64,000 nt of DNA from Acinetobacter celticus. GTDB lineage: Bacteria > Pseudomonadota > Gammaproteobacteria > Pseudomonadales > Moraxellaceae. Below, one piece after another: positions 1-9,290 of this stretch. The stretch spans positions 372,001-436,000 of the forward strand of contig NZ_MBDL01000008.1 in assembly GCF_001707755.1 (NCBI RefSeq). Reading direction: 5' to 3'. Position 1 is the first letter of the stretch; the number at the start of each line of letters is the position of its first letter. The notes beneath the pieces are model-generated. The model did no database searches, was not told where the DNA came from, and saw only the letters and a list, made by a program, of their open reading frames with translations. Both the position numbers and the translations under genes were made by a program.

Positions 1-882
1 CTTAAGGCACAGCTTGAATCATACAATCTGAACAAAAAACGTTTTGATGTTGGTATTGATAGTGAAGTTCCTGTACGTCAAGCACAGATTTCTGTAGAAA
101 CTGCGCGTAACGATGTTGCAAACTACAAAACCCAAGTGGCTCAAGCACAAAATACGATTAACCTTTTGGTTGGTCAGCAAGTTCCAACCAACTTGTTAGC
201 AACGCAACGTGTAATGCGTATTACTGCAAACAATGCGTTTGGCACTGGTGTACCAAGTGATTTGCTAAACAACCGTCCTGACGTGCGTGTTGCAGAATAT
301 AAACTTTCTGCTGCTGGTGCGAATATTGGTGCGGCCAAAGCCAAATTATTCCCCACCATTAGTTTGACGGGTTCGGCGGGTTATGCATCGACAGATTTAA
401 GTGACTTATTTAAATCTGGCGCATTTGTCTGGTCACTTGGCCCAAGTTTGGATATTCCGCTTTGGGACTGGGGCACACGCAAAGCCAATGTAAAAATTTC
501 AGAAACTGATCAACAAATTGCGTTATCAGATTATGAAAAATCTATTCAAACTGCTTTTAGCGAAGTGAATGATGCACTGGCTGTTCGTCAAAATATTGGC
601 GATCGTATTTCGGCACAACGCCGTTTAGTCGATGCAACCAATACAACTTATAAGCTATCTAATGCCCGCTTCCGTGCGGGTATTGATAACTATTTGACTG
701 TTTTGGATGCACAGCGTACATCGTATGGTGCTGAACAAGGTTTACTTTTGCTTCAACAAGCAAACTTAAACAACCAAGTTGAATTGTATAAATCACTGGG
801 TGGTGGCCTCAAAGCCCGCAGTTCAGAAACGATTCAAGTTCAACCATCATCTGCTGAACGTAAAGCAGACAAAGCTCAATAA
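1..882 (+). CDS. adeK: Efflux pump outer-membrane channel, C-terminal part (AdeK/OprM family)
   Basis: The reading frame is open from the first base of the window to a TAA at 880-882, so this is the 3' part of a gene that starts upstream. The protein is a TolC/OprM-type outer-membrane factor, which forms the exit duct of a tripartite RND pump. Support comes from the repeated helical-barrel layout, the segment SDLLNNRPDVRVAEYKL, typical of the second repeat of this family, and the strand-like GSAGYASTDLSDLF stretch. The C-terminal tail is polar and low-complexity. The match to AdeK of the Acinetobacter AdeIJK pump is from memory; the inner-membrane partners would lie left of the window. A hairpin terminator follows at once. 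Confidence 0.85.
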   Translation, partial: LKAQLESYNLNKKRFDVGIDSEVPVRQAQISVETARNDVANYKTQVAQAQNTINLLVGQQVPTNLLATQRVMRITANNAFGTGVPSDLLNNRPDVRVAEYKLSAAGANIGAAKAKLFPTISLTGSAGYASTDLSDLFKSGAFVWSLGPSLDIPLWDWGTRKANVKISETDQQIALSDYEKSIQTAFSEVNDALAVRQNIGDRISAQRRLVDATNTTYKLSNARFRAGIDNYLTVLDAQRTSYGAEQGLLLLQQANLNNQVELYKSLGGGLKARSSETIQVQPSSAERKADKAQ

Positions 883-896
883 GTTTTAACAGTTTT

Positions 897-922
897 AAAA
901 GCTCACTTCGGTGGGCTTTTTT
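897..922 (+). terminator. Rho-independent terminator after adeK
   Basis: A ten-base stem (aaaagctcac / gtgggctttt, one G-T pair) with a TTCG tetraloop is followed by a run of T. It lies 15 bases past the adeK stop codon. Confidence 0.85.
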
Positions 923-983
923 ATTGCTTTTTTTCTACAGTTTGCCTATCTTCAAGGCATCTTTTTTATAATAAATTTTAATC

Positions 984-1340
984 ATGATTTTAAGTAATCT
1001 CGAATCTGTTCCAGCTCATACCATCACCCAGCAATTAGACGTTGTTTACGGCAGTACAGTTCGTAGTAAACATGTGGGGCGCGACTTTATGGCTGGCCTT
1101 AAAAATATTGTTGGTGGTGAACTCAAAGGTTATACCGAACTTTTAGAAGAATCTCGTCAAGAAGCGATGAATCGGATGATTGAAAAAGCCCAAGGCTTAG
1201 GTGCAAATGCCATTGTCGGGATTCGCTTTTCAACTTCAAATATCGCACAAGGTGCATCAGAATTATTTGTCTATGGCACAGCTGTTCGCGTTGAGGCAAA
1301 TACAGCTAAAATTGCAAATCCATTCCCAGTGCAAGGCTAA
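984..1340 (+). CDS. YbjQ/UPF0145 family protein
   Basis: This 118-residue soluble protein belongs to the YbjQ (UPF0145) family, small proteins with a putative heavy-metal-binding fold and no settled function. Visible family marks are the N-terminal VYGSTVRSKHVGRDFMAGLKNIVGGELKGYTELL segment (about residues 22-55), the helix with EESRQEAMNRM, and the GANAIVGIRF strand near residue 73. Length is close to the usual 105-120. The ATG at 984 sits in an A/T-rich leader after the adeK terminator, so it likely has its own promoter. A second, membrane-anchored relative begins three bases after its stop codon. Confidence 0.85.
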   Translation: MILSNLESVPAHTITQQLDVVYGSTVRSKHVGRDFMAGLKNIVGGELKGYTELLEESRQEAMNRMIEKAQGLGANAIVGIRFSTSNIAQGASELFVYGTAVRVEANTAKIANPFPVQG

Positions 1341-1343
1341 GTT

Positions 1344-1790
1344 ATGGATGCTTTTCTTTTTAAAATTGCTATTTTTGCAATTTTGTTTGCAGTCGGATGG
1401 GGTTTTGGCCGTCATACAGAACAAAAACATTTAAAAGCACTGAACGATGAAGAAAAACGTTTAGCTTATATTCGCTTAGATAATAATCGCTTTAAAAGCA
1501 GTGATCATCTTGGACAATTGGTGTCTAGCAATGTGGTTATTTCACACGATTATTTTAAATATGTGATTGCCAATATTCAAAATTTCTTTGGCGGTCGCCT
1601 GACCAGTTATGAAAGTGTGGTAGAACGCGCCCGCCGTGAAGCCATTATTCGCCTCAAACAAGAAGCAGAAAAAATAGGGGCAAATCATATTATGGGCTTG
1701 CGTTTAAGTACAACAGAATTAGGCATGCAAGGTGGTATGGTGGAGGTCTTTGCTTACGGCACAGCAATCATCAACCATCATATAAAGTAA
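1344..1790 (+). CDS. Membrane-anchored YbjQ-like protein
   Basis: The protein has 148 residues. Residues 3-20 form one hydrophobic segment, then comes a charged linker, then a YbjQ-type domain from about residue 50: VVISHDYFKYVIANIQNFFGGRLTSYESVVERARREA and GANHIMGLRLSTTELG parallel the preceding protein motif for motif. I infer an inner-membrane anchored paralogue of the upstream gene. The two genes are three bases apart and surely co-transcribed. Function is unknown; metal binding is only suggested by the family name. Confidence 0.75.
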   Translation: MDAFLFKIAIFAILFAVGWGFGRHTEQKHLKALNDEEKRLAYIRLDNNRFKSSDHLGQLVSSNVVISHDYFKYVIANIQNFFGGRLTSYESVVERARREAIIRLKQEAEKIGANHIMGLRLSTTELGMQGGMVEVFAYGTAIINHHIK

Positions 1791-1797
1791 AATATGG

Positions 1798-1832
1798 TCT
1801 GTCCTGCCCCTCTTAAATGAGATCAGGACAGA
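1798..1832. terminator. Hairpin between convergent genes
   Basis: The arms tctgtcctg (1798-1806) and caggacaga (1824-1832) pair perfectly around a 17-base loop. It lies between two genes that end toward each other and could serve both, though there is no good T run on either side. Confidence 0.5.
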
Positions 1833-1837
1833 TCAAT

Positions 1838-2539
1838 TTACTGCTCAAAAATGGCTTGCCAATAGTGATAGGTCATTTCTTCGCCGTTATCTAACTTGAA
1901 TTCATAAGACAACTTACGTGTTTCAATAATATTAAAATCAACAGGATACTTAAATGGCCCGCCATCATAGGAAAAAGTATGATACTCGCCATTTTCCCCA
2001 CAGACATCGACTTCGGCGGACATTAAATCAAGTACGGTTAGACTGATATCTTGTCCAATAAAAGCCTCACCTAATTTACTGGCATCGGTCACGATAATTT
2101 GGGTTTTTATGCCTGAAGCCAAAAAGTCTTGCATCACTTCATTTGAATTTGGGTTCCACAAAGGTTCAACCACTTCAATTCCCAAAGGATGCAAACGATC
2201 TTCACGATATTTACGCACATCGGTTAAATAAATATCACCAAAAATAAAGTGTTCTACGCCCTGTGCTTTAAAGTGATTTGCAGCATCTTTCATTCTTTGT
2301 TCATAAATTTGAAGATTCTTAGGCAAGAAAACTGGATAGAGTGGAATACCAATACTTTCGGCTTGCTTCAGTAATAATGAATGAGGAATGGCATGCATTG
2401 AAGACAGTTCTGTTTCTTCATTTACCGTGGTTAATAATGCAACCACATCAAATTGATTTTGCTGTAAAATTTTATACAGTGCTAAAGCTGAATCTTTACC
2501 ACCACTCCAGTTAAATACCGCTTTTTTACGAATATTCAC
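1838..2539 (-). CDS. Dph6-related ATP pyrophosphatase (diphthine-ammonia ligase family)
   Basis: This 233-residue protein has the N-terminal PP-loop FNWSGGKDSALALYK (residues 9-23), the nucleotide-binding signature of ATP pyrophosphatases. The body, with FGDIYLTDVRKYRE and a C-terminal GENGEYHTFSYDGGPF, matches the DUF71/Dph6 branch. Eukaryotic and archaeal members amidate diphthine on EF-2; bacteria lack diphthamide, so the bacterial substrate is unknown and the family name should not be read as function. It is the last gene of a minus-strand trio and starts two bases after the SDR gene stops. Confidence 0.85.
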   Translation of the reverse strand: MNIRKKAVFNWSGGKDSALALYKILQQNQFDVVALLTTVNEETELSSMHAIPHSLLLKQAESIGIPLYPVFLPKNLQIYEQRMKDAANHFKAQGVEHFIFGDIYLTDVRKYREDRLHPLGIEVVEPLWNPNSNEVMQDFLASGIKTQIIVTDASKLGEAFIGQDISLTVLDLMSAEVDVCGENGEYHTFSYDGGPFKYPVDFNIIETRKLSYEFKLDNGEEMTYHYWQAIFEQ

Positions 2540-2541
2540 AC

Positions 2542-3348
2542 TTATTTCACTTTGGCTTTACGAATCATTTTATATAAGGTACTTGGTGATAAACGTGACA
2601 CCCACGTGCCCAGCACTTCTTTACGACCACCGACCACAATATATTCCTCACCTTTAAGTAGTGCCTTGACAGAAATTTGCGCGAACTCACCCGCGTCTAA
2701 ACCATTGGCTGTCGCATCATTGTCATAGCCTTGGGCTTTTCCTTCACCATTTAAAGCATTCATCGAAACATTGGTTTTGACAAAACCTGGGAAAATAACC
2801 GAAACATCCACACCATCCTCTGCAACTTCAGCGCGCAAACTGTTTGCCCACATGTGAATTGCGGCTTTGGCTGCCGAATATGAAGCACGATACTGCGTGC
2901 CTAATAAGCCAGCAACGCTTGAAACAAAGATAATTCGACCTGTTTTTTGTGCAAGAAAAGTCGGTAAAACTGTTTTTGTTAAGAACACTTGTGAAAAATA
3001 ATCGACTTCCATAATCGCGCGTTCAGTTTGCATAGTTGTTTCGCTAATTAATGCACGTTGACTTAAACCTGCATTATTAATTAACCAGTCAATGCGCCCT
3101 TTACACTCAAGTACTTGGGCGTAGGCATGCCGAATTTGGCTTTCATCGGTAATATCGGCAACAATAGACAAGTGCAAGTCTGGATTTAGCAACCCAATAC
3201 GGACTTTTTCCAATTCATCAAAACGACGTGCAGTCAAAACAACTTGCGCGCCTTGCAAGGCACATTCTTCAGCCAAGGCTTTACCTAAACCCGATGAAGC
3301 TCCTGTAATCCAAACCACTTTAGCATTTAAATTATCTAGCTTGGTCAT
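2542..3348 (-). CDS. Short-chain dehydrogenase/reductase (SDR)
   Basis: This is a 268-residue classical SDR. The Rossmann motif VWITGASSGLGKALA is at residues 12-26, the NNAG motif is in WLINNAGLSQRALI, and the catalytic Ser-Tyr-Lys set is seen in VSSVAGLLG and YSAAKAAIHMW (YxxxK). The C-terminal region with KALLKGEEYIVVGG resembles the DHRS7-like, membrane-associated subgroup. Substrate cannot be told from sequence. It sits between a gene of unknown function and the Dph6-like gene and is probably co-transcribed with the latter. Confidence 0.85.
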   Translation of the reverse strand: MTKLDNLNAKVVWITGASSGLGKALAEECALQGAQVVLTARRFDELEKVRIGLLNPDLHLSIVADITDESQIRHAYAQVLECKGRIDWLINNAGLSQRALISETTMQTERAIMEVDYFSQVFLTKTVLPTFLAQKTGRIIFVSSVAGLLGTQYRASYSAAKAAIHMWANSLRAEVAEDGVDVSVIFPGFVKTNVSMNALNGEGKAQGYDNDATANGLDAGEFAQISVKALLKGEEYIVVGGRKEVLGTWVSRLSPSTLYKMIRKAKVK

Positions 3349-3385
3349 GATGTATTTCCTTTGAAAATAGAAAATTTATGAGTTT

Positions 3386-4048
3386 TTAAAGATCAGACTT
3401 GTTCTTCAAAAACCCTAAAAAGTGGTCAAAAAAACCGCTCATACTCTTGGCATCATATAAAGTGCCTAATTTTTCAAAGCGTTTATACCCCAACTGGGTG
3501 GTAATATGAATAATGCCGTTTAAGGTTTTATCGACCACCAAATTAAATTTAAGTATTTTTTTCGGCTCACGAATTAAATGCGTTACGCCTTGATCGACTA
3601 TTTCTGTAAAGGCTTTGAGTGCAACAGGAACATAGGTGTCATTGCCTACTTTCATTTGATCGACGCAGTTCAACAATTCAGTGACTACAGATTGCTCGAC
3701 AGGATAACTCATCAAAAAAGTCCCTTCTTTTTCTGAAGTTAAATCATATAAATAGTTAACCATCGGTTTAAGCCGATCATTGCCGAAAAAAGAGACCGAC
3801 CACGGCATATATTTGCGCGTGGTATCTAAAATTTGCTGGATAATTTTTTCAGACTCATGATCATCTGATTTTGACATTTTGGCGATATCACCAAACACCT
3901 GATCGATAATTTCACACGCAATGTCAGCCAAGTTATCTCCCAAAGGCTTGGCTAGACTTTCTGTCGTTTCTGCATTAAGTTGCTGATGTATCTCTAAAAA
4001 ATGCTGATGAGTTTCTGGTTTAATTTTTAAAGAAATAATATAACTCAT
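3386..4048 (-). CDS. Uncharacterised protein, first gene of a minus-strand trio
   Basis: I do not recognise this 220-residue protein beyond a feeling that it is common in Acinetobacter. It has no signal peptide and no obvious membrane span. The N-terminal half is helical (IKPETHQHFLEIHQQL; DNLADIACEIIDQVFGDIAKM), and a C-terminal stretch reads LVVDKTLNGIIHITTQLGYKRFEKL. Its start ATG is preceded by aaaggagtctgctgtc, giving a clear AGGAG ribosome site. It is divergent from valS, with a 180-base shared promoter region, and lies 37 bases ahead of the SDR gene. Confidence 0.6.
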   Translation of the reverse strand: MSYIISLKIKPETHQHFLEIHQQLNAETTESLAKPLGDNLADIACEIIDQVFGDIAKMSKSDDHESEKIIQQILDTTRKYMPWSVSFFGNDRLKPMVNYLYDLTSEKEGTFLMSYPVEQSVVTELLNCVDQMKVGNDTYVPVALKAFTEIVDQGVTHLIREPKKILKFNLVVDKTLNGIIHITTQLGYKRFEKLGTLYDAKSMSGFFDHFLGFLKNKSDL

Positions 4049-4228
4049 GACAGCAGACTCCTTTTTTATAATGTTTAAAAAACATAATACTTGACCCTGA
4101 CCTTATCATATCTTCACTTTCGCCTAGTGCCAACTGTCTAAAGTTTACATTCGTCCAAAGTGTCTAAACCTATCATTTCTTTGCTACAATAGATGCAATT
4201 TTTCACATACTTTTGGTCTGTTTAAACT

Positions 4229-7123
4229 ATGACTGATTCAGCGCAGAATATTGCTACGACTTACGATCCGACTGAGATCGAGAAAAAATGGTACAAAACT
4301 TGGGAAGAAAACGGCTACTTTAAGCCATCCCAAAAAGGTGATTCATTTTGTATTATGATTCCGCCACCTAACGTCACAGGTAGCTTGCACATGGGTCATG
4401 GTTTTAACAATGCCATTATGGATGCTCTGACCCGTTACAACCGTATGTCAGGTAAAAATACCTTATGGCAACCGGGAACAGACCATGCGGGGATTGCCAC
4501 GCAAATGGTGGTTGAACGCCAATTGGCTGCACAAGACATTAGCCGTCATGACCTTGGTCGTGAAAAGTTCATCGACAAAATTTGGGAATGGAAAGAACAA
4601 TCAGGCAATAACATTACCAACCAGATTCGTCGCCTAGGTTCATCGGTAGATTGGTCACGTGAACGTTTTACTATGGATGATGGCTTATCCAATGCAGTAA
4701 AAGAAGTCTTCGTTCGTTTGCACAAAGACGGTTTAATTTACCGTGGTAAACGCCTTGTAAACTGGGATCCTAAATTACAAACGGCCCTGTCTGACTTAGA
4801 AGTAGAGTCTGATAAAGAAGAACAAGGTTCTTTGTGGCACTTTAAATATTTCTTTGAAGATAAGTCACTTCGTACCCATGATGGTAAAGATTACATCGTC
4901 GTTGCAACCACGCGTCCTGAAACATTACTCGGTGATACTGCGGTTGCGGTAGCACTGGATGATGAACGCTATGCACACCTTGTTGGTAAAAATATTATTT
5001 TGCCAATCACAGGTCGTACTGTTGCCATCGTTAAAGATGAGTATGTAGACAAAGAATTCGGTACAGGCTGTGTCAAAATCACCCCTGCACATGACTTCAA
5101 TGACTATGAAGTGGGTAAACGTTGTGAACTCCCAATCATCAACATCTTCAATAAAAATGCAGAAATTTTGGCAGAGTTTGAGTTTATTGCCAAAGCGGGC
5201 GAACAAATTTCGAAAACCATTGCTGCCCCTGCGGACTATATCGGTTTAGAGCGTTTTGCGGCACGTAAAAAATTGGTTGAACAAGCAGAATCTGAAGGTT
5301 GGTTAGACCAAATTCAGCCGTACACTTTGAAGCCACCTCGCGGTGACCGTTCAGGCGTGATCGTTGAACCGTTATTGACCGATCAATGGTATGTAAAAAT
5401 TGCACCATTGGCTGAACCTGCAATTCAAGCGGTAAAAGATGGCGACATTAAATTTGTGCCTGAGCAATATAGCAACATGTATATGGCTTGGATGAACAAC
5501 ATTCAAGACTGGTGTATCTCACGTCAATTGTGGTGGGGTCACCGTATTCCAGCTTGGTACGATGTAGATGGCAACGTTTATGTCGGTCGTAATGAAGCTG
5601 AAGTGCGCGAAGAAAATGGCATTGCTGCTGATGTTCAACTGACTCAAGACGAAGATGTGTTGGATACGTGGTTCTCGTCTGGTTTGTGGACATTCTCAAC
5701 TTTAGGTTGGACGGGTGACGCGAAGAAAGATGCGGAAAACTATTTCCTCAATACTTTCCACCCAACAGATGTATTGGTGACTGGTTTTGACATCATCTTC
5801 TTCTGGGTTGCCCGCATGATCATGATGACCATGCACTTCATGAAAAATGAAGATGGCACGCCACAAGTTCCGTTTAAAACTGTGTATGTACATGGTTTGG
5901 TACGTGATGGTGAAGGTCAGAAAATGTCTAAATCTAAAGGCAACGTGCTTGATCCTTTAGACCTCATTGACGGTGTAGACCTTGAAACTTTGGTACAAAA
6001 ACGTACCACAGGTTTGATGAACCCAAAACAAGCCGCGAAGATTGAAAAATCAACGCGTAAAGAATTCCCAGAAGGCATTCAAGCTTACGGTACAGATGCG
6101 GTTCGTTTCACTTTCTGCGCGCTTGCAAACACGGGTCGTGACATTAAATTCGACATGAAACGTGTTGAAGGCTACCGTAACTTCTGTAACAAAATTTGGA
6201 ATGGTACACGTTTCGTTCTGATGAATGTTGAAGGTCAAACAGTTGGTCAAACAGCGCGTCCTGATCTTTGGGAATTGCCTGAACAATGGATCGTGAGCCG
6301 TTTACAAAAAGCGGAAGCTGCGGTTCAACAAGCCTTTGCGACTTATCGTTTAGACTTGGCTGCACAAGCGATTTACGAATTCATTTGGAATGAATACTGT
6401 GACTGGTATGTAGAACTGACTAAGCCTGTTCTAAATGATGAAAATGTTGCTGAAGAACGTAAAGCTGAAGTTCGTCGTGTATTACTTGCAGTAATGGAAG
6501 CATCGTTACGTCTTGCTCACCCAATCATGCCGTATTTGACTGAAGAAATTTGGCAAACCCTTGCGCCAATGATTGGCTTAGGTGGCGACACCATTATGAC
6601 TGCGGCTTACCCTGTTGCTGACCCTGCAAAAATCAATGATCAAGCTGAAGCAGACATGCAATGGCTGCAAGGTCTGATTGGTGCGGTACGTAATATTCGT
6701 GGTGAAATGGGCTTAGGTAATGCACGTTTATTACCTGTGTTACTGCAAAATACCACTGATGCTGAAAAAGCGCAGATTGCACGTATTGAGCCATTGGTTA
6801 AAGCATTGGCAAAAGTTGAAAGCATTACTTTCTTAACTGAAGCTGAGCAACCGCCATTGTCTTCTTCATCTGTGGTTGGTCATGTATCTGTATTTGTTCC
6901 AATGAAGGGTTTAATTGACCCGAAAGCGGAATTGGGGCGTTTGCAAAAAGACTTCGACAAAGTTCAAAAGCAGCATGACCAAATTGCAGGCAAACTTTCA
7001 AATGAAGGTTTTGTGGCAAAAGCACCTGCTGCGGTAGTTGAAGGTGAAAAAGTGAAACTGGCTGAGTTTGCTGATCAGTTAGTGAAGATTAAAGCGAATA
7101 TGGATCAGATTGCAGCGCTGTAA
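4229..7123 (+). CDS. valS: Valyl-tRNA synthetase
   Basis: ValS charges tRNA-Val with valine and edits mischarged threonine in the cytoplasm. The protein has 964 residues, normal for the family. The class I HIGH motif is HMGHG (residues 54-58) in the hallmark [16 protein letters not shown] segment. The CP1 editing domain follows ([34 protein letters not shown]). The KMSKS motif is at about residue 567 in [16 protein letters not shown]. Next come the anticodon-binding domain and a C-terminal coiled coil ([19 protein letters not shown]) typical of ValS. No T-box or attenuator is visible upstream. A strong bidirectional terminator follows. Confidence 0.98.
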   Translation: MTDSAQNIATTYDPTEIEKKWYKTWEENGYFKPSQKGDSFCIMIPPPNVTGSLHMGHGFNNAIMDALTRYNRMSGKNTLWQPGTDHAGIATQMVVERQLAAQDISRHDLGREKFIDKIWEWKEQSGNNITNQIRRLGSSVDWSRERFTMDDGLSNAVKEVFVRLHKDGLIYRGKRLVNWDPKLQTALSDLEVESDKEEQGSLWHFKYFFEDKSLRTHDGKDYIVVATTRPETLLGDTAVAVALDDERYAHLVGKNIILPITGRTVAIVKDEYVDKEFGTGCVKITPAHDFNDYEVGKRCELPIINIFNKNAEILAEFEFIAKAGEQISKTIAAPADYIGLERFAARKKLVEQAESEGWLDQIQPYTLKPPRGDRSGVIVEPLLTDQWYVKIAPLAEPAIQAVKDGDIKFVPEQYSNMYMAWMNNIQDWCISRQLWWGHRIPAWYDVDGNVYVGRNEAEVREENGIAADVQLTQDEDVLDTWFSSGLWTFSTLGWTGDAKKDAENYFLNTFHPTDVLVTGFDIIFFWVARMIMMTMHFMKNEDGTPQVPFKTVYVHGLVRDGEGQKMSKSKGNVLDPLDLIDGVDLETLVQKRTTGLMNPKQAAKIEKSTRKEFPEGIQAYGTDAVRFTFCALANTGRDIKFDMKRVEGYRNFCNKIWNGTRFVLMNVEGQTVGQTARPDLWELPEQWIVSRLQKAEAAVQQAFATYRLDLAAQAIYEFIWNEYCDWYVELTKPVLNDENVAEERKAEVRRVLLAVMEASLRLAHPIMPYLTEEIWQTLAPMIGLGGDTIMTAAYPVADPAKINDQAEADMQWLQGLIGAVRNIRGEMGLGNARLLPVLLQNTTDAEKAQIARIEPLVKALAKVESITFLTEAEQPPLSSSSVVGHVSVFVPMKGLIDPKAELGRLQKDFDKVQKQHDQIAGKLSNEGFVAKAPAAVVEGEKVKLAEFADQLVKIKANMDQIAAL

Positions 7124-7144
7124 GGTGTTGATAATCTAATCCAT

Positions 7145-7178
7145 AGTATAAAGGGCTGATTATTCAGCCCTTTATACT
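7145..7178. terminator. Bidirectional terminator between valS and the DGQHR gene
   Basis: A near-perfect inverted repeat, agtataaagggctga / tcagccctttatact with a four-base loop, has A runs before and T runs after, so it works on both strands. Its last base is the first base of the minus-strand gene's stop codon. Confidence 0.85.
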
Positions 7179-8230
7179 TATGAATTAATTGCCTTCAAAA
7201 TAAGGTCTGCTAACTGTGTTCTAGCTTGTTCATTCGAACCAAAATATTTTGAGGTAATTTCTACATCATTTTTTTCAAAATATGATTTCACTTTTTTAAA
7301 TTCACTAATAAAGAATTTTTCGGATAAATCACCTACCCTATCACCCACTTTGAAGAATTCAGGTAATACTTTTAATAAAGCACCATAACCTATTGGTTTT
7401 GATAAAATATAGTTATCTGGATCATTCCATTCCTTATTAAATACTTTGCTAATAGCATTGAAATAATTCAATAAAATTTTCAATATAATATGATCTTCAT
7501 TGGCAATGAAGTATTCTCTAAATATCAAATTTGAATCATCTAAAAGCTCTTTATTATTTTTAATATCAATCGTATCTTTTTCAGGATTCCTGCTTATCAA
7601 TTTTACTAAATAATTAATAAAAGCCGATTGTGAAAGTGAAGCTTTATCTTGATGTTCCTCTTTTTTACCTAACATTTTGATTCTTTCATAGAATGGCGAA
7701 TCTTTATCTCGATTTAAATTTCTAACAATTTCATGACAAGTTTTAAATGGACTTCTATATCTTGCTAAAGCAAATAAATCATAAATTAGAGAAGGATTAA
7801 CTCGTGTTTGTTTGCTATTAATAATTGAAAAAACATAACCTTTTTGATAATTATCTAAATCAAACATAAAGACAACAGGTAAGTCAAATTTCTCAGCAAT
7901 ACCTGATTTTTCTAATCCTAATAATCTATGTTGTCCATCTAAAATTTCTCCAACTATAATATTATCCTTAAATTCCAAATAATCATTATGTAACCCTATA
8001 AAAGATTCAGCTTTTATTGAAATAATAATAGAAGTAGGGAATGTAGCATCTGGGTCTTTACAATAATTTGAAATCTCATTGACTCTAGCTGGAGAATACT
8101 CTCGTTGTATATCATCAGAGTCAATTTCTCTTGCTTTAGTCTCTGTAATATTTATTAAATCTTTTGCATTTACTACTGATAGATAAAAAGTACCTATTGG
8201 TTGTTGAACCTCAAAAAATTTTATTTTCAT
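7178..8230 (-). CDS. DGQHR-domain protein (DndB-like superfamily)
   Basis: This 350-residue protein carries the name-giving motif in GEILDGQHRLLGLEKSG (DGQHR at residues 98-102). It is followed by a ParB/sulfiredoxin-like core pattern with LPVVFMFDLD and FSIINSKQTRVNPSLIYDLFALAR. DGQHR proteins include DndB, the regulator of DNA phosphorothioation, and many members in defence or mobile loci; the activity of most is unknown. No DndCDE partners are present. The gene overlaps its upstream neighbour by four bases (ATGA), so the two are translationally coupled. Base composition is far more A+T-rich than valS beside it, which suggests horizontal transfer. Domain call is firm, role is not. Confidence 0.8.
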   Translation of the reverse strand: MKIKFFEVQQPIGTFYLSVVNAKDLINITETKAREIDSDDIQREYSPARVNEISNYCKDPDATFPTSIIISIKAESFIGLHNDYLEFKDNIIVGEILDGQHRLLGLEKSGIAEKFDLPVVFMFDLDNYQKGYVFSIINSKQTRVNPSLIYDLFALARYRSPFKTCHEIVRNLNRDKDSPFYERIKMLGKKEEHQDKASLSQSAFINYLVKLISRNPEKDTIDIKNNKELLDDSNLIFREYFIANEDHIILKILLNYFNAISKVFNKEWNDPDNYILSKPIGYGALLKVLPEFFKVGDRVGDLSEKFFISEFKKVKSYFEKNDVEITSKYFGSNEQARTQLADLILKAINS

Positions 8231-8808
8231 AATGATCTTCCTTTTCTATCTTTAGTAGTATCTTTACTTTTAGCATCCATTTCTTTCACTGACGTATCAG
8301 TAGTAGCATGAAAGGATTTATCATCTAATTTTTTATGTCGCTCATTGTCATAATCTAATTTCACAATACAAGCAGCGTAAACAGAGGCGAAGACACCAGT
8401 TAGATAACCAACAATTTGTAAATAATATTTAAAAAAACTTTCACCATAAAAATATGATGGCTTAGCTTGAACTAAAGAATGAATTGATCCACACCACAAA
8501 ATCCCAAAACCCAATATAAAAAGTGTAAAAATTTTTAAAGACTTAAAATGTGATTTTTCATCATACAAAAAGCTAATCAGAATAATAAAAAATGATGAAG
8601 CCATTAAACTAATGGTAAAAATATAGAAATTACCATTATTAAAATCAGATATAAATGTATTCATAAAACTCTTTTTAGTAAAAACAGTTTGTACAAACCA
8701 ATTACATAGAATACCAAATTGTCCTGCCACAATTACACAAAGAACCCAAAATATAGACTCTCTTTTATAATTTCCTATCACAGACAATGGAACTTTTATA
8801 TATTCCAT
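8227..8808 (-). CDS. Four-helix membrane protein coupled to the DGQHR gene
   Basis: I do not recognise this 193-residue protein. Four hydrophobic stretches are visible: about residues 19-40 (IFWVLCVIVAGQFGILCNWF), 60-80 (FYIFTISLMASSFFIILISF), 90-107 (LKIFTLFILGFGILWC) and 128-150 (YYLQIVGYLTGVFASVYAAC). They are followed by a 40-residue charged cytoplasmic-type tail rich in K, D and T. The short tail and helix-only body resemble membrane effectors in two-gene defence modules, but that is inference. It shares an ATGA overlap with the DGQHR gene and is equally A+T-rich. Confidence 0.65.
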   Translation of the reverse strand: MEYIKVPLSVIGNYKRESIFWVLCVIVAGQFGILCNWFVQTVFTKKSFMNTFISDFNNGNFYIFTISLMASSFFIILISFLYDEKSHFKSLKIFTLFILGFGILWCGSIHSLVQAKPSYFYGESFFKYYLQIVGYLTGVFASVYAACIVKLDYDNERHKKLDDKSFHATTDTSVKEMDAKSKDTTKDRKGRSL

Positions 8809-9000
8809 ATCTCCCTCTTAATTCCCAAACTGGGTTTCATATTAATTTCTCATTCTTTGAACAACTTAAAAAATAGTCTCGCATAAGATTAAGATATACT
8901 ATTGCAAAATTTTATAGTTCATCATTCTAACAAAAATAATGAAAAATTAAATAGTTATCCAAATGATTTCAAGCTTAACTTAAGAACTAAACTCATGAAA

Positions 9001-9159
9001 TTAAAAGTCCATAATATATGGAGCAATAACATACTGACGACGAAATTTCAGATTCATAAAACGCTTGGCACGGAGTATTTTCCACATCAGGTTTTCTGCA
9101 TCAGTGGCATTGTGTCGCATGGTTTTAGCGAATTCTAATAATTGTGGGTCTAATTTCAT
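9001..9159 (-). pseudogene. Truncated DUF559 endonuclease-like gene
   Basis: The minus strand has an ATG at 9157-9159 and reads 52 codons to a TAA at 9001-9003. The product begins MKLDPQLLEFAKTMRHNATD and continues through WKILRAKRFMNLKFRRQYVI to APYIMDF. This is the N-terminal third of a DUF559 protein, a Vsr-like endonuclease fold usually 110-130 residues long, whose catalytic part normally follows. No further DUF559 sequence is readable beyond the stop, so the gene is cut short. It lies beside two inverted G/C-rich repeats. Confidence 0.75.
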
Positions 9160-9169
9160 TTTTATTATT

Positions 9170-9204
9170 GCCTCTCCCTAGCCCTCTCCTAAAAGGAGAG
9201 GGAA
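9170..9204 (-). repeat. CCCTCTCC-type palindromic repeat, copy 1
   Basis: The core ccctctcctaaaaggagagg is a ten-base-arm hairpin preceded by cctctccctag. Read on the minus strand it has the same layout as copy 2 (hairpin, then a G/C-rich tail), so the two copies are inverted relative to each other. Both lie just upstream of the DUF559 fragment. Confidence 0.75.
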
Positions 9205-9244
9205 TTTTCATTATTAAATTCATGATGCTATAAAATCACTTGCT

Positions 9245-9281
9245 GCTCCCTCTCCCTATGGGAGAGGGTTGGGGTGAGGGC
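9245..9281 (+). repeat. CCCTCTCC-type palindromic repeat, copy 2
   Basis: The hairpin ccctctccctatgggagagg is followed by gttggggtgaggg, giving the familiar dispersed repeat with a GGGGTGAGGG tail. I recall such repeats next to DUF559 genes in many bacteria; that association is from memory. It ends ten bases before the stop of the J-domain gene. Confidence 0.75.
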
Positions 9282-9290
9282 AATTGAGAT

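Noticed and set aside
4049..4228. Possible tRNA-sensing leader or attenuator before valS
   Set aside because: Only a short repeat of tgtctaaa is seen; no leader peptide, anti-terminator or T-box motif.
8902..9138. Plus-strand 78-codon open frame between the DGQHR cassette and the repeats
   Set aside because: It runs antisense through the readable DUF559 fragment, has no ribosome site and a non-protein-like composition.
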